The notes: generated by a model not told the origin, from the letters alone. 64,000 nucleotides of DNA from Marinobacter lipolyticus SM19 (GCF_000397065.2 NZ_KE007306.1:1011164-1075163); one strand, 5' to 3'; positions 9,911 to 20,000 are shown, numbered from the stretch's first letter. Numbers and translations: made by a program.

Positions 9911-10260
9911 AATGCTTACCTCTATTGTCATGATTGTTAGCGCATTCAGGGGTGAATCAGCGGCTGTGCCGATAACTCATGTCTCATCCTAGCGGTGGTG
10001 GCAAAAGAGCCATATGGTACTTTGGCACTGTTTTCAGACCTCCCTAAGTTCAAGGCTAATGCTGCAGCAATCAACGCACCTTCCCGCCAAAGCCACCTCT
10101 GCACCAAACTGGAATTACCAACTGAAATCCAGAGGCTGATTAAGGTTCACTTAAGGATTTTAGCGGATACTTTTGCAACTGATGTGACGCCTTCCCGGCC
10201 AGTCTCCCGACGAACCAGGGGTTCGATCCGAGGGTTTCCTAGCAAAACAGGTCCGATGAC
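9911..10260. other. Intergenic region upstream of pqqA and the glycosyltransferase operon
   Basis: 350 bp without a gene. It must hold the pqqA promoter on the minus strand and probably a promoter for the divergent glycosyltransferase genes. The only recognisable element is a partial copy of the CTCATC box at 9983. A GTACTTTGG string (about 10018) is also found upstream of the response-regulator gene near 33754, but it is too short to interpret. No RNA structure stands out. Confidence 0.5.
9983..10000 (+). promoter_or_regulatory. Weak copy of the CTCATC box upstream of pqqA
   Basis: CTCATCC followed by TAGCGGTGGTG, 73 bp upstream of the pqqA start. It shares the left half (CTCATC) and part of the right half with the boxes at 15248, 25469 and 27168. 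It is the weakest of the group and could be chance. Confidence 0.35.
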
Positions 10261-11007
10261 ATGGAATCAAACCATTTTTTGTCCGTCGTTATTCCAGCCA
10301 AGGACGAGCAGGAAAATATCAGTCGCTTGATCGCCGAAATCTATTATGTGCTGAGCAACTACGACCACTTCGAAGTGGTGATAGTGGATGACGGCAGTAG
10401 CGGCTGCACACTAAGAACCGCCGCGTCCACCGCCCACGATCTGGGCTGCCCGATTCAGGTAGTTCGTCACGCCACCAGCGTGGGGCAAAGCATGGCTCTG
10501 CAGACGGGGATTCGTCAGGCTCGTGGCGATCTCATCATCACCATGGACGGCGATGGACAGAACGATCCTTCGGACATTCCCCTTCTACTGGACCGGGCAT
10601 CGGCTCATCAGGGTCAGGACTTTTGTATTGCCGGCTACCGCCGCAACCGCAAAGACACTGCCTGGAAGCGGTTCCAGTCCAGAGTCGCCAACCGTGTTCG
10701 TGCTGCCTTGCTGCACGATGGCGTACCGGATACCGGCTGTGGCCTGAAATTGTTTCCCAAAACAACATTCCTGAAGCTGCCCTGGTTCAATCACGGCCAT
10801 CGTTTTATTCCGGCGTTGGTGCGCGGCATCGGTGGCGAGATCGATGTGGTGGAAGTCAATCACCGAAATCGCCTGCAAGGTAACTCCAAGTACAACGCCT
10901 GGAACCGTGGCTGGGCGGGTCTGCTCGACTTGGCCGGGGTGATGTGGCTGTTGCACCGCACACGGGTTGCACAGATCGCGGAACTCCCGGAAACGGAGCC
11001 AGGCTAA
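10261..11007 (+). CDS. Family 2 glycosyltransferase (polyprenyl-phosphate sugar transferase type)
   Basis: 248 aa. The GT-A fold is marked by LSVVIPAKDEQENI at the start, VVIVDDGSSG and the metal-binding DxD in TMDGDGQNDP. There is no C-terminal pair of membrane helices, so it resembles soluble DPM1-type enzymes, which transfer a sugar from a nucleotide donor to a polyprenyl phosphate on the cytoplasmic face. The next gene starts 2 nt after the stop and encodes an ArnT-like transferase that would use such a lipid-linked sugar, so the two probably form one modification pathway. The ribosome-binding site is poor. The sugar and the final acceptor are unknown. Confidence 0.85.
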   Translation: MESNHFLSVVIPAKDEQENISRLIAEIYYVLSNYDHFEVVIVDDGSSGCTLRTAASTAHDLGCPIQVVRHATSVGQSMALQTGIRQARGDLIITMDGDGQNDPSDIPLLLDRASAHQGQDFCIAGYRRNRKDTAWKRFQSRVANRVRAALLHDGVPDTGCGLKLFPKTTFLKLPWFNHGHRFIPALVRGIGGEIDVVEVNHRNRLQGNSKYNAWNRGWAGLLDLAGVMWLLHRTRVAQIAELPETEPG

Positions 11008-11008
11008 C

Positions 11009-13411
11009 ATGATGCGATGGTATCGCTGGCTTCTGTTCGCCATCATCGGAAGCCTAAGTCTGCTAGCAGTCGAGCAGGGCTGGCTGGCATTCCTGTCGGA
11101 CGAAAACCGGGTAGCTGTCTACCTGTCATCCCATGGTCTCGCCGGATGGTTGGCGGTGACCGCCGCCGGTAGTGTATTTACCGCCGTGGGCGGACCACGG
11201 CAAATGCTGGCGTTCGTGCTGGGATTCGCACTGGACTCTATCTACGGCACGATATTATCCACTGTAGCGACTTTGATAGGTGCCACGATGTGCTTCGGGA
11301 CAGCCCGGCTAGTGTTCCGGCATAGCCTGATCCGGCGCTTTGGCCGTCGGATGGCTCAGTTTGACAGTCTGTTCGAGCACCAGACCGCGAGCAAGATCCT
11401 GATGGTGCGTTTACTACCGGTGGGCAGCAACCTGCTGACCAACCTGATCGCTGGTTGCGCCAGCATCCGCTTTTTACCCTTTATCGCCGGCAGTAGCCTG
11501 GGCTACCTGCCACAAATGCTGGTTTTCGCACTCGCCGGCGCCGGCATAGGGAACGCCGACCACTATCGGTTCGGCATTAGCCTGGCCCTGTTCATACTCG
11601 CGTCGCTGATGGGTGGTTATCTATACCACCAACAACGCAACCATTCCCTGACCTACCCCATGTTCTCCCGAAGTCTTTCTCAAGATATGTACGAGCAACT
11701 TCTGGCGCTGTCTCGCGATCGGCTGCTCCTATTGTTGCTGGCCTTTACCGGCGTGATGATTTTCAGTGGTATGGGGCTACGTTCGCCCTGGCCCGCTGAT
11801 GAACCGAGGTTCGCCGAGGTTGCCCGCGAAATGGTGGATTCAGGACAGTGGCTCATTCCCATGCGCGGCGGCGAGTTTTACCCGGACAAGCCCCCGGTGT
11901 TCATGTGGTCCATTGCATTCTTTTACTGGCTCACGGGCAACCTTAAGCTCGCCTTTCTGCTCCCTAACGCCCTGTGTGGCATGATCACTGTGATCGCTGT
12001 CTACGACCTTGCTATACGCCTGTGGAACCGGCATATCGCGGCGGTGGCTGTGTTGCTCTTACTGCTCGCACCCCAGTTCCTGATGCAGGCCAAATCGGCC
12101 CAGATAGATGGCATGGTTGTCTGCTGGATTACTCTGGCCTGCTATGGTCTGCTGCGCCACTTTTTCTGCGGCCCGGCCTGGGGTTGGTATTTCACTGCGT
12201 GGGGATTCATGGGGCTGGGCATCATCACCAAGGGAGTCGGATTTCTTCCAGCGTTGATGATGATGATTCCGCTGCTGATCCTGCACTGGCGCGACCGGAC
12301 ACTGTTCGCTGAACGCATGCACTACCGTGCCGTTTTCGGCCCCTTGGTAATGCTGGCAGTGGCAGGACTCTGGCTGATCCCTATGGTGCTGTATGTGGAT
12401 GCGATCAATACCACTGAAGCCCTGGCGTATCGGGACAACATCCTGTTCAGGCAAACCGGGGAGCGCTACGCCAATTCCTGGGGACACCTGAAGCCCTGGC
12501 ATTACTTCCTGACCACCGTGATCCCCGTGCTTTGGTTCCCCTTGCCACTGTTACTGCTGGCTTGCCTGCGGCCATTGAGGGATGCTCTGAAGCACCAACC
12601 AGTGATTGTCGTGCTGCTGGTTTGGGTGCTGGTGGTCGTGGGCTTCTTCAGCTTCAGCCCCGGCAAACGTGGAGTCTACATACTACCGGCGCTGCCAATC
12701 TTCGCCATCGCCGTTGCGGCGATCACCGCCGGAAAAGCGCAGGCACGCTGGCTTGGACTATTTCTCACGGGACTTCAGGGAGCGCTGTCACTGGCCCTGA
12801 TCGTGCTCGGCGTCCTGGCCTGGCAAGATCACCCACCCCTGGTTGACAAGATTGCCGACTATAGCCGGAACCCCACAGATCTGCACACGGCAGGCAGCTT
12901 CATGCTCACCCTTGGTCTGACCTGGTTGTTTCTGTTGGCTGGCCTGTGGCGACGAGCTGCAATTATGCGATTCTTTACTGCCCTTATGGTGACCTGGCTA
13001 CTCTACTCCACCTGGGGCTATACCTTGATGGAGCCATTGCGGACACCCAGAAACATACTCTCCGCAGCTGAAACCAGACTGCCTTCCGATGCCACGATCG
13101 GTATCATTGACTTCAGTGAACAGCTGATCCTGTTCTCGAAGCTGGACGTTGTCCACTTTAGTTATTTCACCAGCATCCAGGAGCAGGAACGCAACGCCTG
13201 GCAATGGATGAACGAGGCCGGGCATCGCTATGTACTGGCGGCGAAAGACCTGGAATTCCGTTGTTTTAACCCTGCTACCGCCATCAATCTCGGCGTCGCC
13301 CACCGCGAACGGTGGCTACTGATGGGTCCGGAACAGCAGGCCAGGGCGTGCGATCCACCACAGACCTCGCAACGCTATCTCACTCCCAACCCAGGGCGCT
13401 GGCTGGAGTAA
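11009..13411 (+). CDS. VTT (DedA/TVP38-type) domain fused to an ArnT-like family 39 glycosyltransferase
   Basis: 800 aa from the ATG at 11009 (a second ATG follows at once). Residues about 1-215 form a SNARE-associated/VTT domain with several helices and the pattern GGPRQMLAFVLGFALDS ... VRLLPVGSNLLTNLIAG, as in DedA/TVP38 proteins. Residues about 230-800 are a GT-C type dolichol-P-mannose/ArnT-like transferase: DEPRFAEVAREM (catalytic Asp-Glu in the first periplasmic loop) and YPDKPPVFMWS, then about ten helices and a periplasmic C-terminal part. The reading frame is continuous with no sign of a frameshift. DedA-type proteins include undecaprenyl-phosphate flippases, so the fusion may couple flipping of a lipid-linked sugar to its transfer onto lipid A or a protein. 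That coupling is an inference. Confidence 0.8.
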   Translation: MMRWYRWLLFAIIGSLSLLAVEQGWLAFLSDENRVAVYLSSHGLAGWLAVTAAGSVFTAVGGPRQMLAFVLGFALDSIYGTILSTVATLIGATMCFGTARLVFRHSLIRRFGRRMAQFDSLFEHQTASKILMVRLLPVGSNLLTNLIAGCASIRFLPFIAGSSLGYLPQMLVFALAGAGIGNADHYRFGISLALFILASLMGGYLYHQQRNHSLTYPMFSRSLSQDMYEQLLALSRDRLLLLLLAFTGVMIFSGMGLRSPWPADEPRFAEVAREMVDSGQWLIPMRGGEFYPDKPPVFMWSIAFFYWLTGNLKLAFLLPNALCGMITVIAVYDLAIRLWNRHIAAVAVLLLLLAPQFLMQAKSAQIDGMVVCWITLACYGLLRHFFCGPAWGWYFTAWGFMGLGIITKGVGFLPALMMMIPLLILHWRDRTLFAERMHYRAVFGPLVMLAVAGLWLIPMVLYVDAINTTEALAYRDNILFRQTGERYANSWGHLKPWHYFLTTVIPVLWFPLPLLLLACLRPLRDALKHQPVIVVLLVWVLVVVGFFSFSPGKRGVYILPALPIFAIAVAAITAGKAQARWLGLFLTGLQGALSLALIVLGVLAWQDHPPLVDKIADYSRNPTDLHTAGSFMLTLGLTWLFLLAGLWRRAAIMRFFTALMVTWLLYSTWGYTLMEPLRTPRNILSAAETRLPSDATIGIIDFSEQLILFSKLDVVHFSYFTSIQEQERNAWQWMNEAGHRYVLAAKDLEFRCFNPATAINLGVAHRERWLLMGPEQQARACDPPQTSQRYLTPNPGRWLE

Positions 13412-13459
13412 AAACGCCTAGCGCTGAAGACCCGCAGGCTTGCCGGCGTCACTACTCAT

Positions 13460-13483
13460 AAAAAAAGGCCCCTACAGGGGCCT
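13460..13483 (-). terminator. Rho-independent terminator, minus strand
   Basis: Stem AGGCCCC/GGGGCCT (13466-13472 with 13477-13483), loop TACA, followed on the minus strand by seven T. Second of two tandem terminators behind exaC. Confidence 0.8.
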
Positions 13484-13499
13484 AAAGAGAGTGACAAAG

Positions 13500-13525
13500 A
13501 AAAACCCGGCTCTCTCCCGAGAGCC
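13500..13525 (-). terminator. Rho-independent terminator behind exaC, minus strand
   Basis: Stem GGCTCTC/GAGAGCC (13508-13514 with 13519-13525) with a TCCC loop, followed on the minus strand by GGG and five T (13500-13504). First terminator after the aldehyde dehydrogenase stop at 13617. Confidence 0.75.
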
Positions 13526-13616
13526 CCCCGGGCAGTCGCCGGGGTATGAAAACGCACGTCCATTGTGCTGGCCCATGCGCGGGCCCGTGTGGGAGGGCCC
13601 GCCCGTCGCTTTCCGA

Positions 13617-15137
13617 TCAGAAGAATCCCAGCGGGTTGGTGTCATAGCTCACCAGCATGTTCTTGGTTTGCTGGTAATGATCCAACGCCATCTTGTGGGT
13701 TTCACGACCAACACCGGACTTCTTGTAGCCACCGAAGGCAGCGTGTGCCGGGTAAGCGTGGTAGCAGTTCATCCATACCCGACCAGCCTGGATGGCGCGG
13801 CCCATGCGGTACGCACGGTTGGTGTCGCGGGTCCAGACGCCGGCACCCAGCCCAAACTCGGTGTCATTGGCGATCGCCAGGGCTTCTTCCTCGGTCTTGA
13901 AGGTGGTTACACCCACCACCGGCCCGAAGATTTCTTCCTGGAACACGCGCATCTTGTTGTCGCCCTTGAACAGGGTCGGCTGGATGTAGAAGCCATTGTT
14001 GAACTCAACACCGAGATCTTCGCGATCACCGCCGGTCAGAACCTCAGCCCCTTCTTCCTTACCGATGGCGAGGTAGGACATGATCTTATCGAACTGTTCC
14101 TTACTCGCCTGCGCGCCCACCTGAACATCGGTATCCAGCGGGTTGCCACGCTTGATGGCCTTGGTACGCTCAACGACCTTGGCCATGAACTCGTCGTACA
14201 TGTCTTCCTGCACCAGAGCACGGGACGGACAGGTGCAGACTTCGCCCTGGTTGAAGAACGCCAACACCAGACCCTCGACGCATTTGTCGACAAACTCGGG
14301 CTCGGCCTTCATCACATCGGAGAAATAGATGTTCGGCGACTTGCCACCCAGCTCGACCGTCGACGGAATGATGTTTTCAGCGGCACACTTGAGGATGTGC
14401 GAGCCAACCGGGGTGGAGCCAGTGAAGGCAATTTTGGCGATGCGCTTGCTGGTGGCCAGGGCCTGACCGGCCTCGATGCCGTAGCCGTTGACAACGTTCA
14501 GCACGCCCGGCGGCAGCAGGTCACCAATGATTTCCATCAGCACCAGAATGCTGGCTGGCGTCTGCTCCGCAGGCTTGAGCACGGTGCAGTTACCGGCGGC
14601 CAGACACGGGCCCAGTTTCCAGGCCGCCATCAGCAGCGGGAAGTTCCAGGGAATGATCTGACCCACAACACCCAGCGGCTCATGGAAATGGTACGCCACG
14701 GTATTCTGGTCGATCTCGCCCATATGACCTTCCTGGGCACGGATGCAGCCGGCAAAATAACGGAAATGATCCGCTGCCAGCGGAATATCGGCATTCAGGG
14801 TTTCACGAACGGCTTTACCATTATCCCAGGTTTCGGCAACCGCGAGCCGTTCCAGGTTGGCTTCAATTCGATCCGCAATTTTCAGCAGGATGTTGGAACG
14901 TTCCTGAGCAGAGGTCTTGCCCCAGGCAGGTGCAGCCTTGTGGGCGGCGTCCAGTGCCAGTTCGATGTCTTCCGCGGTGGAGCGGGGAATTTCACAGATG
15001 ACGTCACCAGTCACCGGCGTGATGTTCTCGAAATACTGACCTTTCACCGGGGCGACCCACTCGCCGCCGATGAAGTTCTCGTAACGGGGTTTGAAGGAGA
15101 CGACGGAGCCTTCCTTTCCTGGTTGTGCGTAGATCAT
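13617..15137 (-). CDS. exaC: NAD-dependent aldehyde dehydrogenase (ExaC type)
   Basis: 506 aa from the ATG at 15137, chosen because AGAGG lies just upstream and the length equals that of ExaC; upstream in-frame extension to 15212 lacks homology-like sequence. Catalytic residues: general base Glu262 (VELGGKSPN) and nucleophile Cys301 (NQGEVCTC); cofactor motif FTGSTPVG. In the exa system this enzyme oxidises acetaldehyde, formed in the periplasm by the quinoprotein dehydrogenase, to acetate in the cytoplasm. It has its own promoter region with a strong CTCATC box at 15248 and two terminators behind it. Confidence 0.93.
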   Translation of the reverse strand: MIYAQPGKEGSVVSFKPRYENFIGGEWVAPVKGQYFENITPVTGDVICEIPRSTAEDIELALDAAHKAAPAWGKTSAQERSNILLKIADRIEANLERLAVAETWDNGKAVRETLNADIPLAADHFRYFAGCIRAQEGHMGEIDQNTVAYHFHEPLGVVGQIIPWNFPLLMAAWKLGPCLAAGNCTVLKPAEQTPASILVLMEIIGDLLPPGVLNVVNGYGIEAGQALATSKRIAKIAFTGSTPVGSHILKCAAENIIPSTVELGGKSPNIYFSDVMKAEPEFVDKCVEGLVLAFFNQGEVCTCPSRALVQEDMYDEFMAKVVERTKAIKRGNPLDTDVQVGAQASKEQFDKIMSYLAIGKEEGAEVLTGGDREDLGVEFNNGFYIQPTLFKGDNKMRVFQEEIFGPVVGVTTFKTEEEALAIANDTEFGLGAGVWTRDTNRAYRMGRAIQAGRVWMNCYHAYPAHAAFGGYKKSGVGRETHKMALDHYQQTKNMLVSYDTNPLGFF

Positions 15138-15247
15138 GGTGTCGACCTCTTGTTGTGTTTGTCGCTTGGCAACGCGGCCTTTCGCGTTTACCTGTTCAAT
15201 GTAGACCTCCAAACCGGTTAGGTGAATGATTCGATGGAGGGGAAAAA

Positions 15248-15268
15248 CTCATCCCTTGGTAGTAGGTG
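15248..15268 (+). promoter_or_regulatory. CTCATC box upstream of exaC
   Basis: CTCATCCCTTGGTAGTAGGTG, read on the plus strand, ends 131 bp before the exaC start codon. Its right part, CCTTGGTAGTAGGTG plus CAGG one base later, recurs exactly at 27133-27152. Its left and middle parts recur at 25469. Predicted binding site for a regulator of the PQQ alcohol-oxidation genes. Confidence 0.6.
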
Positions 15269-15434
15269 ACAGGAAGTCCACGGCACCGTGCGCTGGCGCC
15301 CATCGGCCGAATTATTAAAGTTTGCACTTCCTCTACCGCAGCCCTCGCCAAAAAATAGTGCAAGCGCCCTATCTCGGAGCAGCATTTTTCGGGTGAAAAC
15401 AGAAAAACACCCAAGGAACAATCAGTTAACTAAT

Positions 15435-15450
15435 TGGCACAGACTATGCT
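15435..15450 (+). promoter_or_regulatory. Sigma-54-type promoter of the guanidine operon
   Basis: TGGCAC-N7-TGCT: the GG and GC pairs are exactly 12 bp apart, as in the -24/-12 consensus TGGCAC-N5-TTGC. Transcription would begin near 15461, about 60 nt before the riboswitch. RpoN control fits nitrogen-limitation control by NtrC. Two inverted TGCAC half-sites at 15314 and 15356 could be activator sites but match the NtrC consensus poorly. Confidence 0.6.
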
Positions 15451-15520
15451 CTGCTTCTGGTACGCAGCGAAGAGTCGGTTACTGAAACCACCATCAAAGC
15501 GCGACAATCTGACAAATAGT

Positions 15521-15643
15521 TCAACTAGGGTTCCGGCCTGTTGCTCGCAGTGATGCAAATGCGAGGCAACACAGGCGACTGGTCCGAGAGTTGACGACCT
15601 TTTCCAAGGTTACACGGCGGGACAAAAGCCCGGGAGGATCGTT
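15521..15643 (+). promoter_or_regulatory. Guanidine-I (ykkC subtype 1) riboswitch aptamer
   Basis: All conserved blocks of the guanidine-I aptamer are present in order: CTAGGGTTCCG (15525), a variable long hairpin (GGCCTGTTGC... to ...GGCAACACAGGC), GACTGGTCCGAGAG (15577), ACACGGCGGGACAAAAGCCCGGGAG (in two parts, 15612 and on). It lies in the leader of a DUF1989-carboxylase-ABC operon, the classic context for this riboswitch. Ligand binding is expected to switch the operon on. Confidence 0.95.
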
Positions 15644-15669
15644 CAGTGACTGACGTCTCTCGTTTTTTT
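15634..15669 (+). terminator. Riboswitch-controlled intrinsic terminator
   Basis: A hairpin can form from GAGGA-CG-TCAG (15634-15646, two bulged T) and CTGA-CG-TC-CTC (15650-15661), with loop TGA, followed by seven T (15663-15669). Its 5' arm uses the conserved GGGAG end of the aptamer, so terminator and ligand-bound aptamer exclude one another. Guanidine should therefore allow read-through into the gene starting at 15696. Confidence 0.75.
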
Positions 15670-15695
15670 GAACCCCGTACCAGAAGGAAAAGGCA

Positions 15696-16430
15696 ATGCT
15701 CGACTCGCTCAATAGCGCAGCCCCCCTCTACGACGATCTGATTCCCGGCGGATCCCACTGGTCTTTTATCATGCGCCGTGGCCACGTGCTGCGCCTGATT
15801 GATGAAACCGGCGGTGCCAACGTCGGCATGTTGATGTACAACCCCGAGAACCCGCTCGAGCGGTACAACATGCCGGACACCCTGAAAAACCAGCACACCT
15901 TCCTGCTGACCAAAGGCCATGTTCTGCTTTCCGATATGGGGCGAGTATTTGCCTCCATTATTCGAGACGACCTGGGCTGGCACGATACCGTCAGCGGCAC
16001 CTGCAACGCCGATCTGGTGGAGCAACGCTGGGGCAGGAAGACCTACCAGCAGGCCCACAACCATTACCACCGCAACGGCTTCACCAGCTTCCTCAATGAA
16101 CTGGCCAAGTATGGCCTGGGCAAGAAAGACCTGACCGCCAACCTGAACTGGTTCAGCAAGGTAAAGACCGACGACGAGGGCAACATGACCTTTGCCGCCA
16201 ACCACTCCCATGCCAGCGCCACCGTGGACCTGCGTTTCGAGATGGACACCATCGTGGTGCTGCACACCTGCCCCCACCCGATGAATCCGGCCAGCGAGTA
16301 TCCCAGCCACCCCGTGCGCTACCAGCTCTTCAGGGCGGCACCGGTGACCGATGCCGATCCCTGCAGGATCTCGTCGCCGGAGGCCACCCGCGCCTTCGCC
16401 AACAACGCCCTTTACCACCTGTTCCAGTAA
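15696..16430 (+). CDS. cgdA: DUF1989 protein, carboxyguanidine deiminase subunit (urea amidolyase-associated protein 1)
   Basis: 244 aa, preceded by AGAAGGA 8 nt before the ATG. The DUF1989 family features are visible: GGSHWSFIMRRGHVLRLID near the N-terminus, MLMYNPENPLERYNMPDT, and WHDTVSGTCNADLVE with conserved His and Cys residues likely to bind metal. Together with the next gene it forms the heteromeric carboxyguanidine deiminase, which converts carboxyguanidine to allophanate and ammonia. Older annotations call it urea amidolyase-associated. Position directly behind a guanidine riboswitch supports the newer role. The subunit letter is assigned by order and could be swapped. Confidence 0.88.
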   Translation: MLDSLNSAAPLYDDLIPGGSHWSFIMRRGHVLRLIDETGGANVGMLMYNPENPLERYNMPDTLKNQHTFLLTKGHVLLSDMGRVFASIIRDDLGWHDTVSGTCNADLVEQRWGRKTYQQAHNHYHRNGFTSFLNELAKYGLGKKDLTANLNWFSKVKTDDEGNMTFAANHSHASATVDLRFEMDTIVVLHTCPHPMNPASEYPSHPVRYQLFRAAPVTDADPCRISSPEATRAFANNALYHLFQ

Positions 16431-16442
16431 CGGAGGCCGGAC

Positions 16443-17081
16443 ATGATCAAGCAAAGCGCATTAGACCCCGAAAACGCCGCCTTCCGTGAAACCGTACCGG
16501 CGGGCGAGTATTTCCTGAAAGTGGTGAAGGCCGGCGAGACCGTTCGCATCCTGGACCTGGAAGGCAACCAGGCCGCCGACACCCTGTTCTACAACGCCCA
16601 TAATCCGACCGAGCGCTACAGCGCCGTGGACACCATCCGTGAGCAGGGCAACGTGTACCTGACCGCCGGCTCGAAGCTGATGTCCTCGGAAAACAACGTG
16701 ATGCTGGAGATCACCGCCGACACCTGCGGCCGCCACGACACCCTCGGCGGCGCCTGCGCGGCGGAGAGCAACACCACCCGCTACGCCCTTGAGAAGAAGT
16801 GCATGCACGCCTGCCGCGACAGCTGGCTGGTGGCGGTTGCCGAGCACGAGGAGTTGGGCATGACCAAACGGGACATCACCCATAACATCAACTTCTTCAT
16901 GAACGTGCCGGTTACCGCCGATGGCGGCCTGAGCTTTGAGGACGGCATATCCGACGCTGGCAAATACGTGGAGTTGAAGGCGGCAATGGACGTGCTGGTG
17001 ATGATTTCCAACTGCCCGCAGCTGAACAACCCCTGCAACGGGTGGAACCCGACACCGATTGAGGTGCTGGTATGGAGCTGA
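16443..17081 (+). CDS. cgdB: DUF1989 protein, carboxyguanidine deiminase second subunit (urea amidolyase-associated protein 2)
   Basis: 212 aa. Paralogue of the preceding gene: [44 protein letters not shown] and a C-terminal [21 protein letters not shown]. Both subunits are needed for carboxyguanidine deiminase activity in characterised systems. The start lies 12 nt behind the first subunit with GGAGG in the gap, and the 3' end overlaps the carboxylase gene by 10 nt, so all three are tightly coupled. Confidence 0.88.
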   Translation: MIKQSALDPENAAFRETVPAGEYFLKVVKAGETVRILDLEGNQAADTLFYNAHNPTERYSAVDTIREQGNVYLTAGSKLMSSENNVMLEITADTCGRHDTLGGACAAESNTTRYALEKKCMHACRDSWLVAVAEHEELGMTKRDITHNINFFMNVPVTADGGLSFEDGISDAGKYVELKAAMDVLVMISNCPQLNNPCNGWNPTPIEVLVWS

Positions 17082-20000
17082 GCAGCACCTTCAACACATT
17101 CAACAAAGTCCTGATTGCCAACCGGGGCGCCATTGCCTGCCGGGTGATCCGCACCCTGCGGGACATGGGCCTCACCTCGGTGGCGGTCTACAACGAAGCG
17201 GATGCGGATTCCCTGCACGTGCGCCAGGCAGACGAAGCCTGGTCCCTGGGCGAAGGCCCGGCCGCAGCCACCTATCTGGACCAGGATAAGCTGTTCGAGG
17301 TGATCCGCAAAAGCGGGGCCGGCGCCATTCACCCGGGTTATGGGTTCCTGAGCGAGAACGCCGATTTTGCCCGGCGCTGTGATGCCGAGGGCGTGGTGTT
17401 CCTTGGCCCTACCCCGGAACAGATGGAACAGTTCGGCCTCAAGCATACCGCCCGGGCCCTGGCAAAAAACGCCGGCGTACCAATGCTGCCCGGTACGGGA
17501 TTACTGACCGGCCTGGATGAAGCCCTGGAGGCGGCCGGGAGCATCGGCTACCCGGTGATGCTGAAAAGTACCGCCGGCGGAGGCGGCATTGGTATGTCCC
17601 GCTGCTACAGCGCCGAGGATCTGAGTAAAAGCTTTGAATCCGTACAGCGCCTGAGCCAGAACAACTTCAGCAACAGCGGTGTGTTCCTGGAAAAATTCGT
17701 GGAACACGCCCGCCACATTGAGGTGCAACTGTTTGGCGATGGCAGGGGCCAGGTACTGGCTCTGGGCGAACGTGACTGTTCCGCCCAACGCCGCAACCAG
17801 AAGGTGATCGAGGAAGCACCCGCACCTGGCCTGACCGACGACATCCGTAACCGCATGCACGCCACCGCCCGCCTGCTGGGTGAAAGCATTACCTACCGCA
17901 GTGCCGGCACCGTGGAATTCATCTACGACCCGGATACCACCGAGTTCTATTTCCTGGAAGTGAATACCCGCTTACAGGTGGAGCACGGCGTAACCGAGCA
18001 GGTTTACGGTGTGGATCTGGTGCGCTGGATGGTGGAACTGGGGGCCGGTGCCCTGCCGGACCTGAAGGAACTGAGCCATAACCTCATCGCCTCCGGCCAC
18101 GCCATACAGGCGCGGATCTACGCCGAGGACCCCAACAAGGATTTCCAGCCCGGCGCGGGGTTGCTGACCAACGTGGCCTGGCCGGATGACGACGGTCTGC
18201 GCATCGACACCTGGATCCAGCCGGGCACGGAAGTCTCACCCCTGTTCGACCCGATGCTGGCCAAGGTGATCGTCCATGAGCCGGACCGGAAAGCGGCACG
18301 CCGACGATTGATGCAGGCTCTGGATGACAGCCAGCTCTACGGCATCGAAACCAACCTCAGGTACGTTCGCCAGGTGCTGGAAGATCCGCGTTTCGTGGAA
18401 GGCCGCCTGTTTACCCGCACCCTCAACGAATTTGACTATCAGCCAGCCACGGTGGACGTACTCAGCGGCGGCACCCTGACCACGATTCAGGACTACCCGG
18501 GCCGCATCGGCTACTGGGAAATCGGCGTGCCGCCCTCCGGCCCGTTCGACAGCTATTCCTTCCGCCTGGGGAATCGCCTGCTGGGCAACCCGGAGGAAAC
18601 CCCGGGGCTGGAGATCACCCTCAAGGGGCCGGTGCTCAGCTTCAATCGCGCCACACAGATTGCCCTCACCGGGGCTACTCTGGAGGCATCGCTGAACGAC
18701 GAGCCGGTGGATTTCTGGCAAGTGATTGACGTGCCAGCAGGCGCCACCCTGAAACTGGGCGCCACCACCGGCGACGGCGCACGGGCCTACGTGCTGTTCC
18801 GGGGCGGCCTGGAGTGCCCGGAATACCTCACTTCCTGCAGCACGTTCACCCTTGGCCAGTTTGGCGGACACTGCGGCCGCGCCCTGAGGGCCGGGGATGT
18901 ACTGGCCTTGAGCGGCGCCGAACCCGTGGCTGCCAACACACTCCCCAACGAACTGAAACCGACCATCGGCAAGACCTGGAAACTCTATGTGACCTACGGT
19001 CCCCATGGTGCGCCAGACTATTTCACCGGCCAGGACATAGACACCTTCTTCGCCAGCGAATGGGAGATTCACTACAACTCCAGCCGCACTGGCGTGCGCC
19101 TGATTGGCCCCAAACCGGAATGGGCCCGCAGCGACGGCGGCGAAGCCGGCATGCACCCCTCCAACATCCACGACAACGCCTACGCCGTGGGTACCGTGGA
19201 CTTCACCGGGGACATGCCAGTCATCCTTGGGCCCGATGGTCCCAGCCTGGGCGGTTTCGTCTGCCCGGTCACGGTGATCAGCGCCGACCTCTGGAAACTG
19301 GGCCAGCTCAAGGCCGGCGACAAGGTTCAGTTTGTACCGGTGAGCCAGGATCAGGCTGTCGCCCTGCGTGAAGCCCTGGACGATTCCGTGGCCACGTTGA
19401 CGGCGGCCACCACTCACATCACGCCCATCAAGCCGGAAACACCGATCCTGGATTCGCTGGGCACCAGCGACCATGAAACCGGCGTGGTGTACCGGGCTGC
19501 CGGTGACAATTACGTGCTGGTGGAATACGGCCCCATGGAGCTGGACATTCGCCTGCGCTTCCGCGCCCACGCGCTAATGCTGTGGCTGCGGGAGCTGAAC
19601 CACAACGCCATCCTGGAACTGACACCCGGCATCCGCTCCCTGCAGGTGCACTACGACAGCCGCAAACTGAACCAGCGCACCCTGCTGGACCTGCTGATCA
19701 GCGCCGAAAAGGAACTGGAAAAGCAGCCGGACTGGGATGTGCCCGCCCGTATCGTGCACCTGCCCCTGTCCTGGGATGACGAAGCCTGCCAAACCGCCAT
19801 CGCCAAATACATGCAGTCAGTACGCAAGGACGCCCCCTGGTGCCCCAGCAACCTGGAGTTTATCCGCCGCATCAATGGGCTGGACAGCATCGACCAGGTG
19901 AAAAAGACGCTCTTTGAGGCGAGCTACCTGGTGATGGGACTGGGCGACGTTTACCTGGGCGCGCCGGTGGCCACGCCGCTGGACCCGCGCCACCGGCTGG

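Noticed and set aside
10967..13411. Frameshift joining two separate genes (VTT protein and transferase)
   Set aside because: The frame is continuous with even codon use and no internal stop or ribosome site at the domain border; treated as a real fusion.
13440..15221. 593-codon open frame on the plus strand opposite exaC
   Set aside because: Fully antisense to a clear aldehyde dehydrogenase; no signal, motif or ribosome site; long antisense frames are expected in GC-rich codon-biased DNA.
15310..15365. NtrC binding sites upstream of the sigma-54-type promoter
   Set aside because: Two inverted TGCAC half-sites are about 40 bp apart, too far for a normal NtrC dimer site; kept only as a remark.
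18236..19570. 444-codon open frame on the minus strand inside the carboxylase gene
   Set aside because: Antisense shadow of the carboxyltransferase domain.
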